64,000 nucleotides of DNA from an uncultured Clostridia bacterium (GCA_947632335.1 CANROX010000003.1:1-64000); one strand, 5' to 3'. Numbered from the stretch's first letter, positions 9,013 to 17,632 are shown. Numbers and translations: made by a program. Notes: generated by a model from the sequence alone, not told the origin.

Positions 9013-9125
9013 ATACTGGTGTAGCGCAGTTTAGTAGTGCGTATAAATAGGTCCTATTGAACCGCTGGTTTGACTCCGGTAATCGGTAGTCCTTATACGG
9101 CCGTTGCTATGTAGGGACTTTTTTA
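9013..9125 (+). ncRNA. tRNA-like small RNA, or degenerate tRNA turned leader
   Basis: Bases 9015-9088 have tRNA spacing. There is an acceptor 5' strand ACTGGTG, then TAGCGC-AGTTTAGTA-GTGCG as D-arm, and exactly 22 bases of anticodon plus 5-base variable region. A T-arm GCTGG-TTTGACT-CCGGT follows, then AATCGGT pairing with the acceptor except for one mismatch. The anticodon stem is poor (3 of 5 pairs, anticodon position AGG) and D-loop G18 is A, so it is unlikely to be a normal tRNA. It is followed by a terminator, and an alternative 7-bp helix (9040-9046 with 9093-9099) competes with that terminator. Confidence 0.5.
9088..9125 (+). terminator. Terminator of the tRNA-like RNA
   Basis: AGTCCTTATA pairs with TGTAGGGACT (10 bp including two G-U) and is followed by TTTTTT. 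Its 5' strand is also able to pair with CGTATAA at 9040-9046. Confidence 0.65.
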
Positions 9126-9238
9126 ATAAATTAAATCTTTTAGTATTTAACACAATAAATGAAAATGTGCAAATTCATTTTGTTTTAGTTGCATAAATAT
9201 AAACTGGAAAATTTGTATACTATTTATTTCCAAATGTG

Positions 9239-9267
9239 TTGATAAGTGTAGTTATAGTTGGTATAAT
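9239..9267 (+). promoter_or_regulatory. Promoter of the secreted Ig-like protein gene
   Basis: TTGATA, 17-base spacer, TATAAT. This leaves an untranslated leader of about 150 bases. Confidence 0.7.
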
Positions 9268-9360
9268 GTAGATATAGGATATATACTTTATACTACGGGC
9301 AGAAAGGCAGTAATATAAAGGTTTATGTAAAAATATTCTATTATTAAATGTTTACTTTTA

Positions 9361-9385
9361 TAATAGTATACTTAGTATACTATTA
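9361..9385 (+). repeat. 11-bp-arm palindrome in the leader of the Ig-like protein gene
   Basis: TAATAGTATAC-TTA-GTATACTATTA is a perfect inverted repeat about 40 bases before the start codon. It could be an operator or an mRNA hairpin. Confidence 0.6.
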
Positions 9386-9424
9386 CATAGTCGCTTAAAC
9401 AATTTTCGATAAGGAGGATTTATT

Positions 9425-10606
9425 ATGAAAAAATTATTATCAATTACATTATCTATTATGATATTGTGTTCATCAATCATTGGGATAAATGTGTTTGCAG
9501 CAGAATCGACTGATAAGAATGATACCTATGCTGTTAATATTACTTCCAATGTAGATGCTGAGTTTTCCAATCCCGCTAAAACAGTAAACAACGGTGATTC
9601 TTACTCAACAGATTTAACAATAGGCAGTGATTTCTCAAAGACGGTTTATGTATCCGTATCGGTGATATTGGGTGACGGCACATATGTTGACCCAATTATG
9701 ATTAGTACGGGTAAATTTGAAATTAATATTCCAAAGGTTACTTCAGATGTTTATATTACTGTCAGAGATTACAATGTAGCTGAACAGAATAATGATAATA
9801 AAAAGTACCTTATTCAAAATCTTAAAAATGTCTTGTCTGATAAAGAATCATTTGTAGAAATGAATAATTCAGTGGAATATGTAAAGCTGACTCCGAAAGA
9901 AAATTATAAAATCAGTGAGTTCCGAGCAGTTACCCATGCAGGAATGTTTATATTAGATGTAGACGGTGACTTGGTGTATAAAACATCTTATACAGTTGGT
10001 GGAAGTTATGATTTGAATAGCAAAGAGATTAAAAAGAATGCAGATGGGTCAATAGAAATTCCTTTTGTCGGAAATGAAACGGCGTATATTGAGGCCGTGG
10101 CTGAGCCCATAGAAACTGAACCTACGACACCTCCAAAACCAACTAATCCCACAGTCAAAAAAACAACTGTAAATCTTCAAAAAGCGTCGGCAAAGCTATA
10201 CATTAAGGAAAGTACTAAGATTAAGGCAGATGTAAAGAACGGCGTTGGAAAGACAACCTACAAGTCCGGCAATAAAAGTATTGCTAAGGTTGACAGCAAC
10301 GGCAAAGTAACAGCATTAAAGAAAGGTACGGCAAAGATAACCGTTACAAATAACAAGGTTTCAAAAACCTTTACGGTAACAGTAAAAAAACCTTTCCTGA
10401 ATAAGACTTCCCTAAAAATTAAGAAAGGTGCAAAGTTCACCCTAAAAGTTACAGGTAAGGTTGGAAAGGCAAAATTCATAACATCAAACAAGAAGATAGC
10501 TGCGGTAAACCAAAAGGGCAAAATCACAGCCAAAAAGAAAGGTAATGCAACAGTTACAGTTAAGACAAACGGCATTAAATTAAAGTGTAAAGTGAAAGTT
10601 AAGTAA
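9425..10606 (+). CDS. Secreted protein with two C-terminal bacterial Ig-like (Big_2) domains
   Basis: 393 residues. A signal peptide (MKKLLSITLSIMILCSSI, cut after NVFA) is followed by an unrecognised N-terminal beta-type region (about 30-225), a Pro/Thr linker (EPTTPPKPTNPT), then two Big_2-like repeats (about 240-318 and 319-393) with the hallmark SGNKSIAKVDSNGKVTALKKG and TSNKKIAAVNQKGKITAKKKG. Such repeats make surface stalks or adhesion modules. There is no LPXTG or membrane anchor, so it is probably released or held by charge (the tail is very Lys-rich). Preceded by AAGGAGG. Confidence 0.85.
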   Translation: MKKLLSITLSIMILCSSIIGINVFAAESTDKNDTYAVNITSNVDAEFSNPAKTVNNGDSYSTDLTIGSDFSKTVYVSVSVILGDGTYVDPIMISTGKFEINIPKVTSDVYITVRDYNVAEQNNDNKKYLIQNLKNVLSDKESFVEMNNSVEYVKLTPKENYKISEFRAVTHAGMFILDVDGDLVYKTSYTVGGSYDLNSKEIKKNADGSIEIPFVGNETAYIEAVAEPIETEPTTPPKPTNPTVKKTTVNLQKASAKLYIKESTKIKADVKNGVGKTTYKSGNKSIAKVDSNGKVTALKKGTAKITVTNNKVSKTFTVTVKKPFLNKTSLKIKKGAKFTLKVTGKVGKAKFITSNKKIAAVNQKGKITAKKKGNATVTVKTNGIKLKCKVKVK

Positions 10607-10613
10607 TAAAAAG

Positions 10614-10644
10614 ACAGACCAGGCAAATGCTTGGTCTGTTTTTT
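10614..10644. terminator. Bidirectional terminator between Ig-like protein and MATE genes
   Basis: Perfect 8-bp stem ACAGACCA / TGGTCTGT, with a T-run on the plus side and TTTTTATT on the minus side. It serves both convergent genes. Confidence 0.75.
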
Positions 10645-10648
10645 AAAA

Positions 10649-12004
10649 TTATGTATTTACACTTTTTGTCTGTTTAAACCTTTTCATAAACAGGAGATAT
10701 GCAATTACAAGTACTGCCGCAGTCACCGTCCAGCTGACGGGGTAGACTATCATCAAAGTTAAAAAGGTGGGTGAGGCTTTAAATGCGGTATAGACCCAGG
10801 TTATACGGATACCGCAGACACCTACAAAGGTGATTATGGCAGGAACCAGAGAATATCCATAACCTCGCATAGAGCCGGACATAACTTCCATTACGGCGTT
10901 TACCGCCTCGGGAATTAAAATAAAGGACAATCGTATAATTCCCACTGATATAATTTCCGGGTCGCTGTTAAAGATACTAAGGGTCGGTTTTCCAAACAGT
11001 AGAATAACAGAGGAGACCACAGCTGTTATGCCTATATTAATAGCAAGGGTGACTTTTGTAATCCTGCGGCACCTGTCAATTTTTCCGGCGCCGTAATTTT
11101 GTCCGACAAATGTTGTACTTGCCTGTCCAAAGGAATTTACAAGGTAATATGCCAATATTTCAATATTAAATGCTGCCGATGACGCCGCCATAACCGTGGA
11201 GCCAAGGCTGTTAATTGCCGATTGAATACAAATATTGGAAAGGGAAAATACCATAGTTTGCAGTCCTGCCGGCAGCCCGATTTTAACAATGGGCTTTAAT
11301 ACAGTGCTGTGGATTTTTATGTTTTTAATATGTAATTTTATTGCATCCTTACGGCGTACCAGCATTATAAAAAGCAGTGCGGAGCTTAGCAAATTGGAAA
11401 GCACGGTTGCCAGTGCGACGCCGTCTGCGTCCATTCCTATAACACAAACAAAAAGAAGATTTAAGGCAATATTCAGTATTCCTGAAATAATCAGGCATAT
11501 AAGGGGAGTGCGGGTATCGCCCTGACTACGGAATATGGCAGACTCAAAGTTGTATAAAAAAATTACGGGCATACCTAAAAGATATATTCTTAGATATGCA
11601 AGTGCCATGGGAAAAACATCATGGGGGACTGAAAGTAAGTGAAGGAGCGGCGAAGAAATAATTTCGCCTAAAAGCGTTATTCCAACTCCTCCGATTAGGG
11701 AAAATAATATAGATGTGTGAACCACCTTTTTAATACCTATTATATTTTGCTGTCCTGTGTAATTTGATATTACAACATTTGCACCCAGGGCAATACCTAC
11801 AAAACCGTTGACAAGTAAACCAATAATAGGGCTGTTACTTCCAACTGCCGCCATGGCATTGGCACCCACATACTGCCCCACTACTGCAATGTCCGCCGCA
11901 TTAAAAAGCTGCTGCAACATTCCTGTAGCTGCCAAAGGAAGTGCAAACAGCAGGATTTTATTTGCGATACTGCCATTTAGCATATCCATATTCTTTTGTT
12001 TCAT
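10649..12004 (-). CDS. MATE family multidrug/organic cation efflux transporter
   Basis: Inner-membrane antiporter of 451 residues with about 12 hydrophobic helices. The start MKQKNMDMLNGSIANKILLFALPLAATGMLQQLFNAAD and the GxxVGANAMAAVGSNSPI segment are typical of the MATE family, and the second half repeats the pattern. Relatives export drugs or metabolites in exchange for H+ or Na+. The substrate cannot be read from sequence. A promoter-like TTGTAA-17-TAAAAT precedes it on the minus strand; it stands alone. Confidence 0.9.
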   Translation of the reverse strand: MKQKNMDMLNGSIANKILLFALPLAATGMLQQLFNAADIAVVGQYVGANAMAAVGSNSPIIGLLVNGFVGIALGANVVISNYTGQQNIIGIKKVVHTSILFSLIGGVGITLLGEIISSPLLHLLSVPHDVFPMALAYLRIYLLGMPVIFLYNFESAIFRSQGDTRTPLICLIISGILNIALNLLFVCVIGMDADGVALATVLSNLLSSALLFIMLVRRKDAIKLHIKNIKIHSTVLKPIVKIGLPAGLQTMVFSLSNICIQSAINSLGSTVMAASSAAFNIEILAYYLVNSFGQASTTFVGQNYGAGKIDRCRRITKVTLAINIGITAVVSSVILLFGKPTLSIFNSDPEIISVGIIRLSFILIPEAVNAVMEVMSGSMRGYGYSLVPAIITFVGVCGIRITWVYTAFKASPTFLTLMIVYPVSWTVTAAVLVIAYLLFMKRFKQTKSVNT

Positions 12005-12129
12005 TTTATCATCCTCTCATAAAATGATTTATATAAGAATATTTTATCATAGTAATTTCTTTTTTACAATAAATAACAGATTTTATGAATATTTTTTCAG
12101 ATTTTTTGTTTTTTAGAGTAAAAATTACT

Positions 12130-12158
12130 TGTATTACTTTTTGATGTTGTGTATAATG
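12130..12158 (+). promoter_or_regulatory. Promoter of the PAP2 gene
   Basis: TTGTAT, 17 bases, TATAAT, placed 19 bases before the start codon with GAAGGAGG in between. Confidence 0.65.
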
Positions 12159-12177
12159 CCTTTGAAGGAGGAATTTT

Positions 12178-13129
12178 ATGGATATGCAATATTTACTGTT
12201 CCTACAGGATTTTAGGGAATCTATCAGCGGAGTTTTTAATGATTTTTTTGTTCAGATAAGTGACCTGTCATATGGCATTTTTATTTGGATGCTGGCATGT
12301 ATAATGTTCTGGGCTGTGGATAAGAAAAACGGAAGTTTTTTTGTTTCTTAATATAGGATTTTCCAGATTTTTTATGCAGGCGCTAAAGCTAACCTTTTGC
12401 GTATACAGACCATGGATACGCTGTAATAAGATTGTTCCGGTAGAAACAGCGTCGGGATATTCTTTCCCAAGCGGACACAGCGTGACGGCCTCTGCCAATT
12501 ACGGCACAGTGCTTGAACGATACAGAAAATATAAACCTCTGTGTATTTTTATGGGATTTATGATATTGCTCACTATGTTTTCAAGGAATTATATAGGAGT
12601 TCATACCCCGCAGGATGTATTGGTTGGTGCTTTTCTTGGCATAGTTGTAGTCTTTATAGGTCCAAAGGTTTGGGAATGGATTAATAAAAATTCAAAAAGA
12701 GATTACATAATACCCTGTATTGGCTTAATATTTACCGCTTTATTTTTAGTTTATATTTCAGTGAAATCATATCCTATGGATTACGCTAATGGTGAACTTT
12801 TGGTTGACCCTAATAAAATGATGAAAGACGGCTTTAAAGATGCCGGAAGATTTTTGGGGGTAACAATAGCCTGGTTTATCGAGAGAAGATTTGTTAAGTT
12901 TTCACTTGATGTATCTGCCATTCAAAAAGTTACAAGGTGCTGTGTGGGCGTTCTGTTAATTATACTATATGAAAATGCATTAATGCCGGCATTAACAGAA
13001 ATGGTAAGCTCCTCTTGGATAAGTTTCATTCTCACATTTTTTGAGCTGATAGTGCTTATGGTAATTTACCCCTTGTGTTTTTCTAAGATTGAATCCCTAA
13101 AAGTTTCAAAGCAAAAGCAAAAAAATTAG
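12178..13129 (+). CDS. PAP2-family membrane phosphatase, frameshifted in a T-run
   Basis: ATG 12178 follows GAAGGAGG and reads MDMQYLLFLQDFRESISGVF to FWAVDKKNGSFFVS-stop. The protein continues in the +1 frame from 12341 (FLNIGFSRFFMQALKLTF). A run of seven T at 12336-12342 would restore the frame if it had six. Downstream, all three PAP2 motifs are intact: KLTFCVYRPW, FPSGHSVT and SRNYIGVHTPQD. Members remove phosphate from lipid pyrophosphates or phosphatidic acid at the membrane. It is either a real disruption, a phase-variable tract or a sequencing slip. The track ORF 12341-13129 lacks the N-terminus. Confidence 0.75.
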
Positions 13130-13155
13130 GCAAAGGAAAAAAATTAGATTACATG

Positions 13156-13196
13156 AAAAGTCACAACTGTTTCATTGAAACAAAGTTGTGACTTTT
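13156..13196 (+). terminator. Terminator after the PAP2 gene
   Basis: A long hairpin: AAAAGTCACAAC / GTTGTGACTTTT (12 bp), with an inner TGTTTC / GAAACA stem, ending in a T-rich tail. Confidence 0.8.
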
Positions 13197-13264
13197 ATTT
13201 TAATAATAAGGAACTGGCACAGAAACTTTTTACGCTAAAAATTATACCATTTGTGTATCTTATA

Positions 13265-13293
13265 TTGACTACATTTATGGTAATTAATATAAT
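13265..13293 (+). promoter_or_regulatory. Promoter of the ATP-grasp gene
   Basis: TTGACT, 17 bases, TATAAT; about 90 bases before ATG 13383. Confidence 0.7.
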
Positions 13294-13382
13294 TACAATG
13301 TTAAAAAATTTCTATACATAAAACTGTATTCGGCACAAAATTATTTAGTGCAGTTAATAGAAAGGTATAAAGAGGTAGTGTA

Positions 13383-14246
13383 ATGAAGTTATGGTGCTTA
13401 CTGTCAAGCATAGATGATTTGCTGGGATGGATAGGAGAAAAATTTCTTGTTGAAGCCATGCCGGGTTTCAAAAAAATACCTATTGACTATGTTAATGCAC
13501 TTGTGGACGGAGAGGGAGAGCTTAAAGTTTATTTCAGAGGAAAGAAACTTGAACTGCCTGATATGTTTTGGCCTGCAGTAAGCAATACCAACACATTTTC
13601 CCTTGAGAAACTTTTGGTAGACGCAGGCGTAAAATGTGCAATTAACCTTGATGAAGTTATTGTAGCACGGAGTAAAATAGCCACATATCGCAGGCTTTCC
13701 AAAAACGGAATAAGGGTGCCCAAAACAATGGTGCTTTTTAGTCACCCCAACAAAGCCTCCATACTGGAACAATTTGACTATCCTTTTGTTATGAAACCGG
13801 ATAACAGTACTGACGGCAAGGATGTAAAGCTGATAAATAACGAAAAGGAGCTTGACGCCTATATCTCAAAACAGACCTACGGTGTGGCACATATGGCTCA
13901 GGAATATATATCAACCTCATTTGGCAAAGATATGCGTGTAGTTATGTTATACGGAAAGTTGTATTATTCTGCAATACGTAACTCTGATAATCCTGATGAA
14001 TTTCGGTCTAATGTTTATTATGGCGGTTCAACAAATGGTTGTCCCATTGACGATGATACAGAGAAATTCTGCGAAAAAATTGCCTCCCTATTTGACCTGC
14101 CGCTTTTGGGAATAAATTTGCTTTTCGGTCAGGGGGAGTATGTTGTTGTTGAGGTAAATCCATTCCCCGAAATGTATCCGGAGATAGGTAAAAAGGCTTA
14201 TAAAACTTTAATCAACAACTTTAACAAAGACTTTTACAATGCCTGA
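13383..14246 (+). CDS. RimK-like ATP-grasp family ligase
   Basis: 287 residues. A short N-terminal pre-grasp region is followed by the ATP-grasp fold: VARSKIATYRRLSKNGIRVPKTM (central domain entry), FDYPFVMKPDNSTDGKDVKLI (ATP-binding lysine and flexible loop), QEYISTSFGKDMRVVMLYGK, and LLFGQGEYVVVEVNPFPEM, with the metal-binding Glu and Asn. RimK-type enzymes attach amino acids to a carboxylate using ATP. The substrate is unknown and no neighbour gives a clue. It appears monocistronic. Confidence 0.8.
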   Translation: MKLWCLLSSIDDLLGWIGEKFLVEAMPGFKKIPIDYVNALVDGEGELKVYFRGKKLELPDMFWPAVSNTNTFSLEKLLVDAGVKCAINLDEVIVARSKIATYRRLSKNGIRVPKTMVLFSHPNKASILEQFDYPFVMKPDNSTDGKDVKLINNEKELDAYISKQTYGVAHMAQEYISTSFGKDMRVVMLYGKLYYSAIRNSDNPDEFRSNVYYGGSTNGCPIDDDTEKFCEKIASLFDLPLLGINLLFGQGEYVVVEVNPFPEMYPEIGKKAYKTLINNFNKDFYNA

Positions 14247-14349
14247 ATTTTGAGAATATAAAAATTTTTAGAATTGTTAAAATTTTTGCTAAGAAAAATA
14301 ATTTATAGTCTTTATTTTAAGGAAAATAGAAACATAGGGTTGTGAGACT

Positions 14350-14841
14350 ATGAAAAAAGGGAAAAAACATTTATATGTTATTGGTTCAGCTATTATTGTA
14401 CTTACGGTTATTTTTGTATTAGTTATATATTCACTGTTGTGCAAAAGCAATATGAAGATGATTCCATTGATGGATAGCGTAAATCAAACATTCGGCTGGA
14501 CATATGAAAAATTAAATGATGGTGTTGTTACAAAGACTGAGGCTGAATTTAATGAAGAGTACGGAACTATAATAAAAGGAGGCCATGCTGACGCTGTAAA
14601 GATGACAAGGGTTATGACTCCTGTGGATATTGATGGTCCGGACATTGAAGTTACTATTATTAACCCTGAAACTTTAGGGGTAGAGATATTTGTTGATGGT
14701 GAGATATCCTATTCCAGCTTTGGCAGAGGCGAAAGAAATAAAGCAGGATATATGATAATTGATGAAAAAATTCTCCAAAACTTCCCTTTAGTGAAAGGGG
14801 AGGAGAAATTGTGCGTATTTCTTTGCCTGATGACTATGTAG
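14350..14841 (+). CDS. N-terminal part of a sensor protein (helix plus extracytoplasmic domain), split from the kinase ORF
   Basis: 163 residues: a basic start, one transmembrane helix (about 9-30, LYVIGSAIIVLTVIFVLVIY) and an extracytoplasmic region. The frame ends KGEEKLCVFLCLMTM-stop. The overlapping ORF in the -1 frame would read on as EIVRISLPDDYVGKTVSVIS, which looks like the continuation of the same outer domain. I therefore infer one original sensor kinase broken by a one-base change near 14800. A strong SD (GGGGAGGAG) before GTG 14811 means that two coupled genes remain possible. Confidence 0.6.
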   Translation: MKKGKKHLYVIGSAIIVLTVIFVLVIYSLLCKSNMKMIPLMDSVNQTFGWTYEKLNDGVVTKTEAEFNEEYGTIIKGGHADAVKMTRVMTPVDIDGPDIEVTIINPETLGVEIFVDGEISYSSFGRGERNKAGYMIIDEKILQNFPLVKGEEKLCVFLCLMTM

Positions 14842-16283
14842 GGAAAACGGTTTCCGTTATTTCATACTATTCAAAAAAGGCTCAGATTATTTCACCTACA
14901 TATATTTGTTTAAACAGTTATGATACTGAAAACGCCCAGACAGCAGTTCACTCTGTTTTGCCTGTGGCTATAATGACGCTGTCTGCAATTCTTGCCATTC
15001 TTACAACTATAATTTTTGTTTTGGATATTTCAAACGGAAAGCCTAACTGGAGAATTTTGTTTATTACTTTCTTTTTTGTACTGCTATTTATCGATGAATC
15101 ATATATGTCGCTGCCGGGTACATACAGCATTTTAACAAAATATATGGATTTATCTTTCCTGGCATGGATTTATCCTGTTCCCCTTTTTCTGTATGTAGCG
15201 TCCTGTCTTACAGGCTGGAGGAAATATGTTCTTTCAGGACTCACAATAATATGGTTTATATATGAAGTGTCCCAAATATTCTGGAATACGGAGCTTGTAG
15301 AATACAGGCTTGCCGGCATAGGTGGATTGGAAGAGATTTTAGTCTTTTCTTCTACACTTGTGCTGGTGGTAATTGAGCTGTTATTGCGCAGAAAGAAAAA
15401 GGAAAAAATAAAGGTCAGCAAGGTATATGTTATAATTACCCTTATCGTAATTTTTTTACGGCTCTTATACGAATTGAAAATATGGTGGAACGGAGATATA
15501 TCCTATTTTCTTTCAAGTATGACATATGCTATTAATGATGGTTCATACACTTTAATTGTAGACATTATTTCCGAAATTTTTGCTATTACAGCGGTTATAA
15601 TTCTTATTATTGAATTTATTAAAAGAACATTGCATACCCACGAGTCCATAAGTGTACTTAAGGAACGGAACAGAATGTCAATGGAAAGCTATCACCGAAT
15701 GGTTGAGTCGGAAAATGCCACCAGTGCTGCCCGTCATGAGATGCGACATCATATTTTGGCTTTAAGCGGTATGATAAGAAACAAGAATATCAGCAGAGCC
15801 CAGGAGTATCTTGCATCACTTGAAGAGGAGCTGGACGAAATACCATGCGGAAGATACAGTCAGAATATGATGATAAATGTGCTGGCCGGTACTTATCTTG
15901 ACAGGGCCAAGGCCCACGGAGTAAAGGTGAGATACCGCTTTAATATTCCGAAAAGTATTTCTATTGCCGACAATGACCTTTGTGTTTTTATTACCAATAT
16001 GCTTGAAAATGCTGTCAAGGCCTGTGAAAAAGTTGAGGCAGACAAGGAAAAATATATTAATATTAATATTGGACTTAACGGTAATTTCCTGTTTATAGGC
16101 TGTGAAAACAGTTGCTGTGAGCAGGAGGATAAAAACAATGAAAAACGGCATAGTTTTGGCATTGAAAATATGGAGAAAATTGCAAAAAAATATAACGGTG
16201 TTCTTAAAGTTGAAAGGAAATCTTCATCGTTTTCCGTTATGAGTACCTTATGTCTTACAAAAAATTCAAACGAAACAGAGTGA
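14811..16283 (+). CDS. GHKL-type sensor histidine kinase with a multi-helix membrane domain
   Basis: 490 residues from GTG 14811. After about 45 residues of apparent extracytoplasmic sequence come about seven transmembrane helices (about 48-270), resembling a 7TM-DISM sensor. A dimerisation/phosphoacceptor helix follows (ARHEMRHHILALSGMIRNKN, His in the H-box), then a GHKL ATPase with N-box FITNMLENAVKACEKV and G-box SFGIENMEKIAKKYNG. Kinases of this kind pair with LytTR regulators, and one lies convergently just downstream. The lack of a signal or helix before the outer segment supports a split gene. Confidence 0.85.
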   Translation: MRISLPDDYVGKTVSVISYYSKKAQIISPTYICLNSYDTENAQTAVHSVLPVAIMTLSAILAILTTIIFVLDISNGKPNWRILFITFFFVLLFIDESYMSLPGTYSILTKYMDLSFLAWIYPVPLFLYVASCLTGWRKYVLSGLTIIWFIYEVSQIFWNTELVEYRLAGIGGLEEILVFSSTLVLVVIELLLRRKKKEKIKVSKVYVIITLIVIFLRLLYELKIWWNGDISYFLSSMTYAINDGSYTLIVDIISEIFAITAVIILIIEFIKRTLHTHESISVLKERNRMSMESYHRMVESENATSAARHEMRHHILALSGMIRNKNISRAQEYLASLEEELDEIPCGRYSQNMMINVLAGTYLDRAKAHGVKVRYRFNIPKSISIADNDLCVFITNMLENAVKACEKVEADKEKYININIGLNGNFLFIGCENSCCEQEDKNNEKRHSFGIENMEKIAKKYNGVLKVERKSSSFSVMSTLCLTKNSNETE

Positions 16284-16295
16284 TATTTATAAATT

Positions 16296-16326
16296 AAAGC
16301 CGTACGCTTATTTGTCGTACGGCTTT
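16296..16326. terminator. Bidirectional terminator between kinase and regulator genes
   Basis: Perfect 11-bp stem AAAGCCGTACG / CGTACGGCTTT, followed by CTTTAT; shared by the convergent genes. Confidence 0.8.
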
Positions 16327-16328
16327 CT

Positions 16329-17048
16329 TTATATAAACATATTTTTTTTACCGAGATGCTCCATTAGTATGAGCTGGATTTTGTTATACATTGACTTACT
16401 AAGGGGAACAGACATTCCGTTTTCCAGATGTATGCTATGGCACTCTATTTTTGAAATGCAGTCCAAATTCACTAAATAACTTCTGTGCGGTCTGACAAAA
16501 CACATTGGAGGCAAATCCTGTTCTACCTGCTTTAGTGTACCGTGGCAGGTTTCCTTTTTTCCGTCTACCATATGTATGATAATATCGTGGCTAAAAATTT
16601 CAAAGCACAAAATGTTTGAAATATTAATGATAGACATACCTCTTGAGGTTTTAAGACTGATTGTTACAGGGTTGTTTTTATTTAAAAAACGCTGGAGTGC
16701 TGTTTCCAATTTGCTCAAATCTCTGGATTTAAGTATATAATGCAGTGGTTCAACATCATAACTGTCAACCGCATATTCCTCATATCCGGTAATGAATACA
16801 ATATCTGAATTATATTGCTCTTTGCGTAGAATTTTAGCAAGGTTTATCCCGTTTTCGTTCCCAAACTTAACATCCAGAAAAATTAAATCAAATTCTTCTC
16901 CGGATTTAAGTGAAGTTAAAAAAGAGTCGCTGCTATAAAAACATTTTAAACTGTACAATACTTCTTTTTTTAATAAAATATTTTTTAAGGCGTGCCCGAA
17001 ATCCTTGCAAAATTCGGCGTCGTCGTCACAAATAGCAAACTTGTACAT
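16329..17048 (-). CDS. LytTR-family DNA-binding response regulator
   Basis: 239 residues: a receiver domain (about 1-120) with acidic cluster ICDDDAEF and phosphoacceptor Asp in FDLIFLDVKFG, Lys in YILKSRDL, then a LytTR DNA-binding domain (about 135-235) with FVRPHRSYLVNLDCISKIE and LENGMSVPLSKSMYNK. LytTR proteins often control surface, bacteriocin or quorum functions. It is convergent with the GHKL kinase and almost certainly its partner, though the kinase gene appears split. Targets are unknown. Confidence 0.92.
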   Translation of the reverse strand: MYKFAICDDDAEFCKDFGHALKNILLKKEVLYSLKCFYSSDSFLTSLKSGEEFDLIFLDVKFGNENGINLAKILRKEQYNSDIVFITGYEEYAVDSYDVEPLHYILKSRDLSKLETALQRFLNKNNPVTISLKTSRGMSIINISNILCFEIFSHDIIIHMVDGKKETCHGTLKQVEQDLPPMCFVRPHRSYLVNLDCISKIECHSIHLENGMSVPLSKSMYNKIQLILMEHLGKKNMFI

Positions 17049-17254
17049 ATGTTTCTACCTTTCTAAATCCTTTTATGATTATATCACAAAACAAAATGGC
17101 GCGCAACATAAGAGGAGTTTAAAATTTATGGCAGAGTTTAATTTTTACTGTTTGTTCATAAATTATTTTTTGTATTACTTATCTTTAATAAGCCGGGTAT
17201 ACCGTGAATTTAAAGTTAGTCAAGATATTAGAAAAAATTTTTTTAAAAATAGTG

Positions 17255-17283
17255 TTGACATTTCCGGAAAAAAATAATATAAT
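17255..17283 (+). promoter_or_regulatory. feo operon promoter
   Basis: TTGACA, 17 bases, TATAAT: a full-consensus sigma-A promoter, with regulator boxes placed immediately downstream so that binding would block initiation. Confidence 0.85.
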
Positions 17284-17289
17284 GTATTC

Positions 17290-17342
17290 GGTTAGCTGAT
17301 ACTAACCAAATATTTTTGTGGGGAAGTTAGCTAATGCTAATT
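17290..17342 (+). promoter_or_regulatory. Two DtxR/IdeR-like iron boxes at the feo promoter
   Basis: Box 1, GGTTAG-CTGATA-CTAACC (17290-17307), is a perfect 6-6-6 inverted repeat. Box 2, AGTTAG-CTAATG-CTAATT (17325-17342), has the same layout with mismatches. The pattern resembles DtxR-family metalloregulator sites, and placement at +1 predicts iron-dependent repression. The regulator gene is not in the window. Confidence 0.65.
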
Positions 17343-17393
17343 TTAATTTCATAAATATAAATAAACAATCATATAGATTAACGAGGAAAGATT

Positions 17394-17606
17394 ATGTTAC
17401 CACTTACATTTGCAGATGTTGGGGAAAGCAACATTATAAAGAGAATAGGCGGAAAGCCGGAGGTGAAAAAGCACCTTGAAAATTTAGGATTTGTCGTTGG
17501 CGGGGAGGTCAAGGTAATCTCTATGGTTGGCGGCAATGTTATTGTCAATGTAAAGGAAACAAGGGTTGCTATCAGCGAAGAAATGGCAAAAAAGATTATG
17601 ATTTAA
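17394..17606 (+). CDS. feoA: FeoA-domain ferrous iron transport accessory protein (first copy)
   Basis: A 70-residue SH3-like FeoA domain: MLPLTFADVGESNIIKRIGG, KKHLENLGFVVGGEVKVISMVGGNVIVNVKETRVAIS. Such proteins bind the cytoplasmic side of FeoB and tune transport. ACGAGGAAAG lies upstream. It is the first gene of the operon, 26 bases before the second feoA copy. Confidence 0.9.
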   Translation: MLPLTFADVGESNIIKRIGGKPEVKKHLENLGFVVGGEVKVISMVGGNVIVNVKETRVAISEEMAKKIMI

Positions 17607-17632
17607 AAATATAATTTAGATGGAGGGAAGAT

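Larger units (their letters stand above)
9126..9424. other. Intergenic region and 5' leader of the Ig-like repeat protein
   Basis: AT-rich, no gene seen. It holds the promoter at 9239-9267 and a long palindrome at 9361-9385 in the untranslated leader of the next gene. Confidence 0.6.

Noticed and set aside
8983-9125. T-box riboswitch
   Set aside because: No T-box sequence (AGGGTGGNACCGCG type) and no downstream aminoacyl-tRNA or amino acid gene; the tRNA-like spacing is in the RNA itself.
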